A stretch of 64,000 bases of DNA from Tetrastigma voinierianum (taxonomy: Eukaryota > Streptophyta > Magnoliopsida > Vitales > Vitaceae): positions 1 to 64,000 of the forward strand of contig JAEQBH010005071.1 of the NCBI GenBank assembly GCA_016808115.1, in the 5' to 3' direction. Of this stretch, positions 25,440 through 35,483 are shown piece after piece; position 1 is the first letter of the stretch; each line of letters opens with the position of its first letter. Position numbers and translations under genes: made by a program. The notes under the pieces were generated by a model, which was given only the letters and a program-made list of their open reading frames with translations, did not search any database and was not told the DNA's origin.

Positions 25440-25780
25440 ATTTTAAACTCAACTCAATTTTTAAACGGGTCCTTCCCCGCCCATAAAAACTTCTAAAAAA
25501 AAAAAAAAAAAATCACCATCATTAATGAAAGCCGTAGAGAAAGAAAAGAAAGGCATGGAAGAATAAATAAGATTTTGTTTGAAGACTACTGCCATTATGG
25601 ATCCAAATAGTAACGACAAATTCTTACTTTTTCATAAATGAATGACGTAAATCTCTAAGATCCTTGCAATATTCCTGGCCCTGGTGATGTTAATCGATTG
25701 TGTTCTTACGCTCAAATATTGGTGGTCAACTAGGGAAATCCTTAAAATAGTTTTACATTACTAAAGCATTCACAAATTCT
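25440..25780. repeat. Dispersed repeat, right copy (paired with 15,450-15,780)
   Basis: It shares the ordered blocks listed for the left copy. It is followed at 25,806-25,860 by 'aaaaatactac..agcactc..caattaagggaagccctc', which instead resembles 1,530-1,585 of the leftmost LTR-like block. This links both to the same repeat family. A 20-base poly-A run lies at about 25,494-25,513. Confidence 0.65.
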
Positions 25781-25926
25781 TTGAACACTTTATAATTTCA
25801 TCCTTTAAAAACAACGCTTAAAAATACTACCATAGCACTCCAACAATTAAGGGAAGCCCTCGATGCACATATACCTCTTAGTTACACGTACTCGTACACC
25901 TCTCTCAAAGATCGAGTTACAAATAA

Positions 25927-26979
25927 CCTATATACGCTTAAACTATATCTATATAATTATATAAAACTTTATCTTTCTTGTTTTAAGGTTGTCTAGACTA
26001 ATAAGGTAGGATTCTAATTATTATGATATTTTGTAGATTTTTCTTATAATTTGATGAATTATAATTAAGGAGAATGATTTTGTTAGATTTAGTTATTTCA
26101 TGAAAATTTTCTCAATAATCCTATATACGTTTAAAACTCTATATCTATATAATTATATAAAACTTATCTTCTTGTTTGAAGGTTGTCTCAAACCAATAAG
26201 GTATGATTATACACAGATTATGATCGTAGATTTTTCCTCTAATTTGATGAATTTTTGTGATTTTGTTGTTTAAAGGAAAATTAAAAAATTAAGAATAATG
26301 ATTTTAATATAATAGTTATTTAATGAAAATTTCTATAAATAACTCCATATACATTGTAACTTATCTATATAATTATATAAAACTTATCTTCTTATTTTAA
26401 GGTTGTCCTAGACCAATAAGGTAGGATTCTAATTATTATGATATTTTGTAGATTTTTCCTTATAATTTGATGAATTAGAATTAAGGATAATGATTTTGTT
26501 AGATTTAAAGTTAGCTTAAATGAAAAATTTTCTTTAAATAACCTATATACGTTGTAACTCATATCTATATAATTATATAAAACTTATCTTCTTGTTTGAA
26601 GGTTGTCCTAAACCAATAAGGTAGTTATTTTGATTATGATCTTTTGTAGATTTTTCTTCTAATTTTGATGAATTTTTGTGATTTTTTGTTGTTTGTAAGG
26701 AAAATAAAAAAAAAGGAAATTAAGAAGAATGATTTTGTTAGATTTAGTTATTTAATGAAAATTTTCATTAAATAACCTATAGTTGGAACCTATATCTATA
26801 TAATTATATAAAACATATCTTCTTGTTTTTCAAGGTTGTCCCTAGACGATAGGTAGGATTCTAATTTATGATCTTTTGTAGATTTTCCTTATTATTTGAT
26901 GAATTAGAATTAAGGAGAATGATTTTGTTAGATTTTGTTGATATAGAAATTTTCTTTAAATAACCTATATACGTTGCAA

Positions 26980-27071
<92 letters not shown>

Positions 27072-27399
27072 TTATCTTCTTGTTTGAAGATTGTCTTAGA
27101 CCAATAAGGTAGGATTCTAATGATTATGATCTTTTGTAGATTTTTCCTTCTAATTTGATGAATTTTTGTGATTTTTTTTGTTGTTTGTAAGGAAAATAAA
27201 AAAAATTAAGAAGAATGATTTTGTTATATTTAGTTATTTAATGAAAATTTCCATTTAATAACACATATATATGTTGGAACCTATATCTATATATTTTATA
27301 AAACTTATCTTCTTGTTTTAAGGTTGTCCTAGACCAATAAGGTAGGATTCTAATGATTTGATCTTTTGTAGATTTTCCTTATCATCGAGTAAGATTAGA
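25927..27399. repeat. Satellite-like tandem array, left part, alternating A and B monomers
   Basis: The anchor 'cctatatacg' (or a close variant) starts units at 25,927, 26,120, 26,345, 26,542, 26,776, 26,964 and 27,262. Odd units are type A (about 190-197 bp), with 'gatattttgtag' in most copies and 'gaattagaattaagg'. Even units are type B (about 225-235 bp), with 'cttgtttgaagg', 'gaatttttgtgatttt' and a 'ttgtttgtaaggaaaataaaaaaa' tail. Every unit carries 'ataattatataaaa' or a variant, 'ggttgtc' and 'aataaggta'. The seventh unit (A) is cut at 27,399 by the copia element. Confidence 0.9.
26982..27067. repeat. (TA)n microsatellite, about 86 bp, inside a B monomer
   Basis: This is an uninterrupted TA run. 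It replaces the short 'tatctatataattatata' segment present at the same place in the other monomers, which explains why this unit is about 298 bp instead of about 230. Confidence 0.95.
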
Positions 27400-28029
27400 T
27401 GTTGTTTCCACATTAAAATTAAGTGGGTGGCCCACTAACCTAGTATTTAGCCAATTAAAGAGAATACTTGATATCTTTAAATTGTTGAGAAGATATTTAC
27501 CCTTAATGGAGTGGGTAGAGTAATAAATATAATTTATTATTTAGGAATAAAACGATTATTAATAATAAAAATTATATTTATTATTTTTGGAATATGAACA
27601 ATTATTCCAAATTATAATAAACTACATAATTTATTATTTAGAATAAACAGTTGATAATAATAAATTATAATTTATTATTTTGGAATATGAACAATTATTC
27701 GAATAACACGTTTGAAACGATTTTGAGACGTGTATTCTTGGCCCCTCTTCTCCTATCAATAGAGACATGTAGCAAAGCCTTCATATGCGGTTGAAATGAC
27801 TCTTGTCGATTCACAGAGAAAACAATTAGCCAATGTATCAGTTTTGGTGTGGAGAAGAGAGATCAAAGATTTAAGATTTATAAAGCGAAGGAAATCTCTC
27901 CTTATTTGTAGCGTGTTCTTCAAACGGTATGTAATCTATATTTTTATTATTATTATTTTATTGCTCCAGGAGATGAGTTTGAATTCAATGATACGGAATA
28001 TTGTGTTAATTTCGTATTAAATCTCAACA
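27400..28029 (+). repeat. 5' LTR of the copia element
   Basis: It starts TGTTGTTTCC and ends with CAACA. It shares with the 3' LTR the blocks 'tagccaattaaag', 'gaagatatttaccctt', 'ttattatttaggaataa', 'aaagcgaagg' and 'cggtatgtaatctatattttt'. The LTR is AT-rich, especially at 27,510-27,690. Confidence 0.95.
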
Positions 28030-28031
28030 AA

Positions 28032-28040
28032 TGGTATCAG
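28032..28040 (+). other. Primer binding site (initiator-Met tRNA) of the copia element
   Basis: TGGTATCAG followed by 'aattta' lies 2 bases beyond the CAACA end of the 5' LTR. It matches the first nine bases of the usual TGGTATCAGAGC primer site. Confidence 0.9.
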
Positions 28041-29459
28041 AATTTAGATTGAATTTAAATAACCGAGAATCATTATTTTATAAAGATTAAATTTTGAATT
28101 TATCTTCAATTAATTCATCTCACTAAAATGAATAAAAATTAATTAAAACATAAAATAAAGACGTTCTAAACATAGCAAAAGGAAGAGTTTTTATTTTCCT
28201 TATATGTGGCTGGTCTGATAATAGATTGAGGCGGTTTAGCGTCGATCCGATGGCGGATTTTCGAGCGCCATTGCTGGCGGATTACGGCAGCGGACCAGCG
28301 GATTAGAAACTGATAAAGGATAAATATGAATCCACCGACAACGGTTAGTGATTGTCATTATACTTTATTTGAAGATATGGAAACTAAAATTATCTTTTAA
28401 GATGTCCATGTGATACGTAATTTGAACCTTTGTGAAATTATTATTATATCTGGTGAATCTGGATTCTTTGATTTTATTATGATTGATTATTGGGAATAGG
28501 ATGATTATTAAAGGTATAATATTGAAAGAATGAAACCCAGCATTTAATAGGTGCCAAATGAATAAAAAGAACAATCATTTCATCTTGTGAAATTTTATCA
28601 ATGACAATTTATAAATGTAAGGTTAACTAATTTAGATAGTTGCCAAAGTAACCTAAATTAGTGAGCCTTGTATTTATTAGTGCTTAAAAGGAATAAGGGA
28701 GACTTATAAGATTCTTAAATAATTCTCTTTATAATTGGGAGAATGAGACTAACCTAAAAGGAGGTCAAATTACGCCAATTATAAATTAATAGTTTTTATT
28801 TTGTATTTGCTTGAAGATAAAATGGGGATTACCGAGGTAGCATATAAATGACACAAAATGGTAAGTGTTTTAAAGCTCCTCAGTGAACCTTGGATATGTT
28901 AAAATTTACCCGAAGGAGAATTTTAACGATATCAATAGTTCAAGTACTTATTATTTTATACTTGAAGGGCCTTATTGTGAGCATTGTTCTATTTTGTACA
29001 ATTCCGAGAAGCTTTATTGCACACATCTCTTAAATACAGGACCAAAGCTGACTTTTGATAGATTAGACTTACGAATTGTATGAAAAGGTTTCAATTCTCC
29101 TTTGGTGTATTGGATCTTGGTATAGAACTTTAATAACGGATGAAACCTCCACGAGCTCATGGATGACGATTGCTTTCGAACCAAATTGAACGATCAAAAG
29201 CACAAAAATGTCAGACGGGCTTCGATTATGATGTTTATGAGAATGACTATTGCCAATAATCTCAAGAACCTCTCTCCTCGGCCCAGGGTTTGCCTCGAAT
29301 TTACGAGTCTGTTGAGGCGCTTCCAAGCGCGTTGATAAGTCCCTTGCAGGCGCATTGATGGCTGAATTGACCACCGCATGAAATATGATGGTTAGGTATT
29401 AACTGACATATTTTAAACATGGCGAAAAAATTTTATAAAAGGCTTAAGAGCAGAGCATA

Positions 29460-29700
29460 GAGTATGGATGAGTCCTTCTTGATACAGTTTTGTCATAACT
29501 CACTCCATCACAGTTTGCTCCATTCAAAATCCACTATAATACTAATAGTGATCAGTGGAACTTGAATGAGCTCACCAGTAAATGTATACAAGAGGAAGTG
29601 AGATTAAGACAAGAAGGACATAATCTTGCTCTTGTTGTAACTCATGGAGTCATGAAGAAAGGAGAATTCAAAAAAGGAAAGAACTTTTCATTTTTCCTAA
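29460..29700 (+). pseudogene. Copia gag (UBN2-type) remnant
   Basis: The frame reads F-V-I-T-H-S-L-P-S-Q-F-A-P-F-K-I-H-Y-N-T from about 29,490. After Q-W-N-L-N-E-L-T it continues with C-I-Q-E-E-V-R-L-R-Q-E, the ordered C-terminal motifs of plant copia gag (LPPQFxPFKxxYNT.. and QEExRL). This is the cleanest stretch of the element and stays in one frame for about 60 codons. The Cys/His knuckle expected downstream was not recognised. Confidence 0.8.
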
Positions 29701-29867
29701 GAAAAGTGATGGACTGGGAAGGTAGCTAGGTCATGATGGAAAATTCACGGTAAGTTGCTACTTTTTGTAGCAGAGAAAGGAGCATGTGAAAGGAGCGTAT
29801 GTATGAGGCTTGGTTTGAAAGAAAGGTATAAATCTTTCTTTGTATGTTATGAATCCAATCTTGCTTT

Positions 29868-30110
29868 GAAGTTCCTTCAAATACTTGGTGGATTGATTCG
29901 GGCCACAACTCATGTAACTAATTTAATCACGAGAGTTTCCGCTGGCTTGGAAGCAAAGGAAGTGAAAAGTTCTCTGTGGCAGAGGCAAGTCTGAAGGTTG
30001 GGTGATATTTCTTGGTACCTATGAAACGCCATTAGAGCGGGTCAAGCCGGATGGATCTTTTTAACACTTTTTATGTACCTTCATCTACAGAGATTTGAAC
30101 TTGCTCTTCT
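29868..30110 (+). pseudogene. Copia aspartic protease remnant
   Basis: V-P-S-N-T-W-W-I-D-S-G is read from about 29,871, then a one-base shift to A-T-T-H-V-T-N. This is the DSGAT-H active-site region of copia protease. Near 30,062-30,085, N-T-F-Y-V-P matches the 'LHNTFYVP' block that follows. The frame is broken right after the catalytic DSG. Confidence 0.8.
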
Positions 30111-30324
30111 GGGTGATTGCTGCGGATCATTTGTTTGTTGTTAGGTTCCAGTCAATTGATATTGTTGAATTATTGGAGTGGATTTGGACAATTGTACTGT
30201 GATGGTTTATCTTCTGTTTGCATGTATGTGGATCTGAATTTTTTTGTTTAATAACCACACTGATTAATGTTGGTTTAACGTGGCTTAATTAATGAAAATT
30301 CTTCAATCTTGTGGCCTGAAGATT

Positions 30325-31260
30325 AGGGCACATACTTTAGGGAAAGAATTGAGAGTGGCGAAGGAAGGAATTTTTCAGAGATGCAGAGCCTGGCCGGGTT
30401 TTGTCTGTGTATCGTGGGATTGCATCAAAGGGAAACGAACTAAACATACAAAGAAGGTGCCACAAGAGATGAAATGGACTCCTTGGGAGATAATTCAAAC
30501 GGATGTTGTGGACCACTCTCTGTTCCATGTTTTATAAGAGAGAAATATTTTATGCTTTATAGATGATCTATCTAGTTGTAGTTGTATTTATCTAATGCAT
30601 GAAAGTCTCGGGCCCAGATGACATCTTCGAGATGTTCAACAAAGGTCGAGAGACAATTAGATAAAAAGATTAAAATTGTTAAAGATCAGATGGCGGTGAA
30701 TATTATGGCGAGATATGTTGAATCTGGACTTCAAAATCACAGGTCCTTTTGCAAATTCAGCAGAAAAGCATGTTCGTGCTTGAAATACCTGATACAGTAC
30801 GCCTGATAGAATTATGGTGTTCTTTGAAAAGGTGTAATCACACATTAATGGAAGTGGTTAGGGTATGATGAGTTACTCTTACTCATTACTGTTTTCATTG
30901 TGAAGTTGAAACCTTAAGAAACTGCATAATGTATATCTTGAGCAGGGTTCCTAGTAAAGTAGTTCGAAAACTCCTTTCGAGTTATGGGCGAGTAGGAAAC
31001 TGGCAGAGACATATACATATATGGGGTTAATCGGAGGAGCAGAATCACCTGGCTTACATGAGAAAAGCTTGATTCGAGCGATATCGGATATTTCATTGCA
31101 GCTCATCACGGATAATCGAAAGGGTACCGGATTTTATTATCCCAACTCACAGTGTGAGAATAGGTTGAATCCCGGTAATCACTAGATTCTTAGAGAATAA
31201 GCGAGAATTAGTGGGGTAATGAACGAGAAGGTAGATGTTGAAGAGATAAGAGTGGTTGAT
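30325..31260 (+). pseudogene. Copia integrase remnant
   Basis: The pre-integrase block (V-A-K-E-G-I near 30,355) is followed by D-C-I-K-G-K-R-T-K-H-T-K-K at 30,418-30,455 and I-I-Q-T-D-V-V near 30,491 (first catalytic D). 'F-I-D-D-L-S' is read in another frame near 30,558. V-E-R-Q-L-D-K-K-I-K-I-V-K-D follows from about 30,645 (second catalytic D region; the family has IVRSDRGGEYYG). V-P-S-K-V-V-R-K-T-P-F is near 30,950 and I-S-G-Y-F-I-like text near 31,090. The order agrees with copia integrase. Confidence 0.85.
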
Positions 31261-31539
31261 GTCCACACCACTTTTTACCTCGAAATTGACCCAAATCCCT
31301 CGACTGTTAAATCTGGGTTGAGGAAAATGGCTGACATGACAGATGGTTTGCAAATTTACCACCCAAAATATTACCATTGAATCGTGTAGAGCCACCACAA
31401 GGCACCTTTGGAGGATCTCAAAGAGAAAGGAGACACACCATTTAGTATGATTATATTTTGTATTTATAGGAATACCAGTTTTTTGATATTGGGATAAGGA
31501 AGGATCGATTTTAGTTTTCACACAAACCATGAAGTGATG

Positions 31540-32270
31540 ATTCTATTGAAATGGATGGAAGCTATGAAAGAAGAGTTGAAATCTATGGCCCATCTGTGCA
31601 GTCAAATACAGGGATCTTTGTCAATTTGCCTAATAGTTGCCTTTAGCTTTGTCGGTGTAAATAGGTCTTTAGAATAAAGTCAGGCTAAAAGCGATAATAG
31701 GAGCAGTTGAGAGCGGAGACTTGTGTGCGAAAGGTTTCACTCAAGAAGGAGTATAGATTTACAAAGATGCCACTACCATAATTCCAGAAAGATTAGCAGA
31801 GTTAAATCATGGCATATGCTACCTCATTTTGATTTAAGAGTTACATGAATGGATTGTGGCTTTGCATTCTTAAATAGAATTTGGATGAAGATATACACAT
31901 GGAACAACCCGGAATGGTTGTAAAGAAAAGAAATGAACACCCTAGTTTGCAAAATTAAAGAAATCCATTTACGGTCTTAAACAAGAAGCCCGACAATGGT
32001 ATGGCTGGGTTTGTCAGTACCATTACATCTTTGATTTAAAAGAGGAACATTGTTGATGATTGTATATATACGAAAGTTAGTGGGGAGAAAGTTTATATTT
32101 ACGATCGTATGTGGATGATATTTGCTTTGGCAGGTGATCTTGGTTTATTAGATGAAACCAAGGAATATCTCTCTAAAGCTTTCCTTATGGTTGATATACA
32201 GTTTGAGGCAAACTATGTTATTTGGCGTGAGATCTTTAGGGATCTCGAAAGGATATTGATTAGGTTTTAG
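31540..32270 (+). pseudogene. Copia reverse transcriptase remnant
   Basis: W-M-E-A-M-K-E-E-L-K-S-M at 31,551 opens the RT region. L-D-E-D-I-H-M-E-Q-P is near 31,880-31,910 (the family has LxExIYMxQPEGF). Y-V-D-D-I-C-F at 32,108-32,128 contains the catalytic DD. G-L-L-D-E-T-K-E-Y-L-S-K follows near 32,143. Several stops and shifts lie between these blocks. Confidence 0.85.
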
Positions 32271-33442
32271 AGAGATTTAATATGCGAGTCATGTTATTGG
32301 ATATTACTCATATTGAAAGGTGAAAAATTAAGTAAAATACGGTGCCCGAGGAATAACGTGGAAAGGGGAGCAAATGAAGAAAATTCATATGCATCGAGTG
32401 TGGGAGTTTTGATGCTACGCTACAAAATGTACAAAGGCTAGAATATAGGCTTTGCTATAGGCATGTTAGGAAGACATGCCAGAGTGATCAGGGATTCGAA
32501 CAACGGGAGAAAATTTGTAAGGAAGAGGATTCATGAGGAGGTGTTACGAGGACAAAGGATTATGTACTCACATATAAAAGATCTAAACAATTAGGGTTAT
32601 CGGTTACTCGGATTACGATTATGGTGGTTGTCTCGATAGCTTAAGAGTGACTTGAGTTGTCTTTATGTTAGCAAATGGGGGACAATCTGGTGAGAGTGAA
32701 AAACAATCAATTCTGGCTGTCCACGATGGAGAGAATTTGAGTTTGTTGTTTGTTTGACTTAGAGAATCATAGTTATGGTTAAGCAGGAATTTTGTCTCGG
32801 GGCTTGGTGTTGTCACGACTCATTGCTAAACCTTTATGAGAATATATTCATACTGTCTTTCTTAAATGTTGTTTTCTTCCTCTAAGAATGACAAAAAATT
32901 TTCTGATGGATCACCTGTTTCCTTAGTTTAGAAAATATTTTAGTTGTTAAAGAAAAGTCCGAAACAACAAGTGTCGATTGAAAATGAAATGGGACCACAC
33001 TTATGTTTCTTGTCCATTAACTAAGGATTGCTCAAAGCAAATTGGAACATGTTATGAGGATGGGCCTTTTGGGATCAATCCATAATAGCATAGTGATAAT
33101 GAATGGTGGTTATGTAATTTACGACAATTTGCGCATTAAAATTGTTTAATTTTGTGTGTTTTCCAGAATTATGGGTCGCGCGTTTATTGTTTGTCATGAA
33201 GGTATCCACGACAAAGACAAATTACATAGGCTATTTGGCGACCTGTTTGAGTTAGTAGGAGTTATTGATATGTATGGTGCATGGAAGGAAACATGACATT
33301 ATGGTCATCGTAGCCATGACTCACATTTATGATATAAGCGTCTGAGTATTATGATATATGATTTTGGACGTATTGGCTAAGTTTATTGAAATCGTGATAA
33401 CGTGTCAAATATATTATAGTTTTCTGTCTTGTTTGATGGGCC

Positions 33443-33459
33443 AGGAAGAATTGGGAGAA
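33443..33459 (+). other. Polypurine tract of the copia element
   Basis: This is a purine-rich run, AGGAAGAATTGGGAGAA, broken only by TT and immediately upstream of the 3' LTR start at 33,460. Confidence 0.8.
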
Positions 33460-34088
33460 TGTTATTTCCCAGTAAAAAAAATTATTAAGATGGCCTTTAA
33501 CACAAAAATGTTTAGCCAATTAAAGAATACACAATATCTTTAAAGCGTCTGAAGATATTTACCCTTGATGCGTGGGTAAATTATAATGAAATATAATTTC
33601 CTTATTATTTAGGAATAAGAGCGATTATTAATAATAAATTATATTTATTATTTTGGAATAATAATATAATTTATTATTTAGGGTAATGTAAAACGAGTTA
33701 TTAATAATAAATTATATTTATTTATTTTTTGAGATATAGTGACAGGAGTTATGTCGAGAATAACACGTTTAAGAGAGCGGTTTTGAACGTGATGCTTTAC
33801 TCTTCTCACACATCGATGTGAGGTATATATAAGAAACCCTTCATGTCACGGTTAGAGCTTCTTCTATCAATTACAGAGAACAATTATGTGTATCAAGTTT
33901 GATAAGAAGAAAAAGAGATCAAGGATTTAGATCTATAAAGCGAAGGGAAATCTCATGGGCTGCGTGTTCAACTACAAACGGTATGTAATCTATATTTTTA
34001 TTAAGTATTATTTTGTTATTACTCGAGTTGAGTTTGAGATTCAATGATCTGGAATATTGTTTGTTAATTTCCGTATTAAATTTCAACA
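33460..34088 (+). repeat. 3' LTR of the copia element
   Basis: It starts TGTTATTTCC and ends CAACA, matching the 5' LTR throughout with scattered substitutions and small indels. It has a clearer TATA box (TATATATAAG at 33,824-33,833) than the 5' LTR, whose equivalent position reads 'caatagagacatg'. Confidence 0.95.
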
Positions 34089-34860
34089 TTAGAATTAAGG
34101 AGAATGATTTTGTTAGATTTAGTTATTGAATGAAAATTTTCTTTAAATAACCTATATACGTTGTAACCTATATATATAATTATATAAAACTTATCTTCTG
34201 CTTGTTTGAAGGTTGTCCTAGACCAATAAGGTAGGATTCAAATGATTATGATCTTTTGTAGATTTTCCTTCTAATTTGATGAATTTTTATGATTTTTTTG
34301 TTGTTTTGTTAGGACAAAAAAGGATAAGAAGAATGATTTTGTTATATTTAGTTATTTAATGAAAATTTCCATTCAATGACCTATATACGATGGAACCTAT
34401 ATCCTATATAATTATATAAAAATCATCTTCTTGTTTTAAAAAGGTTGTCCTAGACGAATATGATGGATTCTAGTGTGTGATATTTTGTAGATTTTTCCTT
34501 ATTATTTGTTGATTATAATTAAAATGATTTTACATTAAGATTTAGTTATTTAATGAAATTTTTTTTTAAATACGTTTGTAACCTATATCTAACCAATAGC
34601 GTAAGATTCTAATGATTATGATCTTTTTGTAGATTTTCTTATAATTTGATGGATTTTTGATTTTTTGTTGTTTGTAAGGAGAAATAAAAAAAATTAAGAA
34701 GAATGATTTTTTTATATTTAGTTATTTAATGAAAATTTCCATTAAATAACCTATATACGTTGGAATGATTAGAATTAAGGAGAATGATTTTGTGAGATTT
34801 AGTTATTTAATGAAAATTTTCATTAAATAACGTATGTAACGTATCTCTATATTTAACAAA
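34089..34860. repeat. Satellite-like tandem array, right part
   Basis: The array resumes after the copia element with the second half of the interrupted A monomer ('ttagaattaaggagaatg'). Next come B at 34,151 (229 bp), A at 34,380 (191 bp), a shortened B at 34,571 (about 179 bp, lacking its first part), and a partial A from 34,750. The A/B alternation is kept across the insertion. The array ends about 100 bp before the start codon of the RING gene. Confidence 0.9.
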
Positions 34861-34958
34861 AACATAACGGAAAAGAAAGAACCCATTTTTCCTTACATTG
34901 CCATGATTTTTTTGTATCCCTTATAGTTCCAAAAGGAGCCTTTTGTTTATAGTGGAAA

Positions 34959-35483
34959 ATGGAGACGTCTGATAGCAATTCAAGCTACGGAATCCATATC
35001 GCTGTTTCCAGATTCATCCGGACGCCATTGGCGGCACTTTTCAATCTTATTCTGTTCTTCTAATCATGCGGTCTTCGTCTTCTTCAACGCCCAGGAAACC
35101 GACGAAGCGATTCCTACTTCCACGCTGCTTCGGCTCGATAGCTTTCAATACGATCACGATTCGTCGTCTCTGCCTCCCTCGTGAGGAGGTTTCCATAAGG
35201 ATTATCGATGCCGGAAACGGGCGAGAGCCGCAACTCTTGTTAATGACCGTTCTTCGTCGGATCAAATTTCTGAGGCTCGGCTGTTTCCGGACATTAGCAG
35301 CAGCAGTGAAAGTACAGAGTGGTGAATTCTGGGGCCAACTGCCAACTTGGAGGCAGTGTTAATGACAGGGTTCTTTTTCAGGGATACGAGTATCAGCAAT
35401 TTATCAGGGAGCTTGGCAGTTATTGAGCAGGTGCTACCCATTTTCTTTCGCTTTAACTGGTTGTTTCATTAGACAACATTTGC
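34959..35483 (+). CDS. RNFT-like gene, coding block 1 (frameshifted)
   Basis: The start codon is chosen because it opens M-E-T-S-D-S-N-S-S-Y-G-I, the conserved family N-terminus, continuing V-S-R-F-I-R-T-P-L-A-A-L. After about 33 codons the frame hits a stop. Family-like text continues in other frames (E-E-V-S-I-R-I-I near 35,184; Y-E-Y-Q-Q-F near 35,387; V-I-E-Q near 35,420; C-F-I-R-Q-H-L-Q ending at 35,483). The expected donor reads CAG|TACC, as if one G of CAG|GTACC were missing. At least three net frame changes are needed across the block. Confidence 0.7.

Larger units (their letters stand above)
27400..34088 (+). mobile_element. Ty1/copia LTR retrotransposon, structurally complete, frame-broken
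   Basis: The element has a 5' LTR at 27,400-28,029 and a 3' LTR at 33,460-34,088 (630 and 629 bp), both starting TGTT and ending CAACA. A primer binding site TGGTATCAG lies 2 bases after the 5' LTR, and a polypurine tract (aggaagaattgggagaa) lies directly before the 3' LTR. The 5-bp target duplication TTAGA is at 27,395-27,399 and 34,089-34,093. The interior carries gag, protease, integrase, RT and RNase H remnants in the order typical of Ty1/copia (integrase before RT). Frameshifts occur throughout, so it cannot encode a polyprotein. It sits inside one A monomer of the satellite array. Removing the element and one TTAGA restores an A monomer of about 195 bp, the length of its neighbours. Confidence 0.95.

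Noticed and set aside
31147..31530. 127-codon minus-strand frame
   Set aside because: It is antisense to the copia integrase/RT interval, a shadow of the element.
25927..34860. CRISPR-like array
   Set aside because: Units are 190-235 bp and diverged throughout, with no short constant repeat plus unique spacers. The context is a plant genome.
35066..35362. 98-codon open frame near the RING gene start
   Set aside because: It overlaps coding block 1 in a frame that only briefly matches the family (EEVSIRII). It is a product of the frameshift and not a separate gene.
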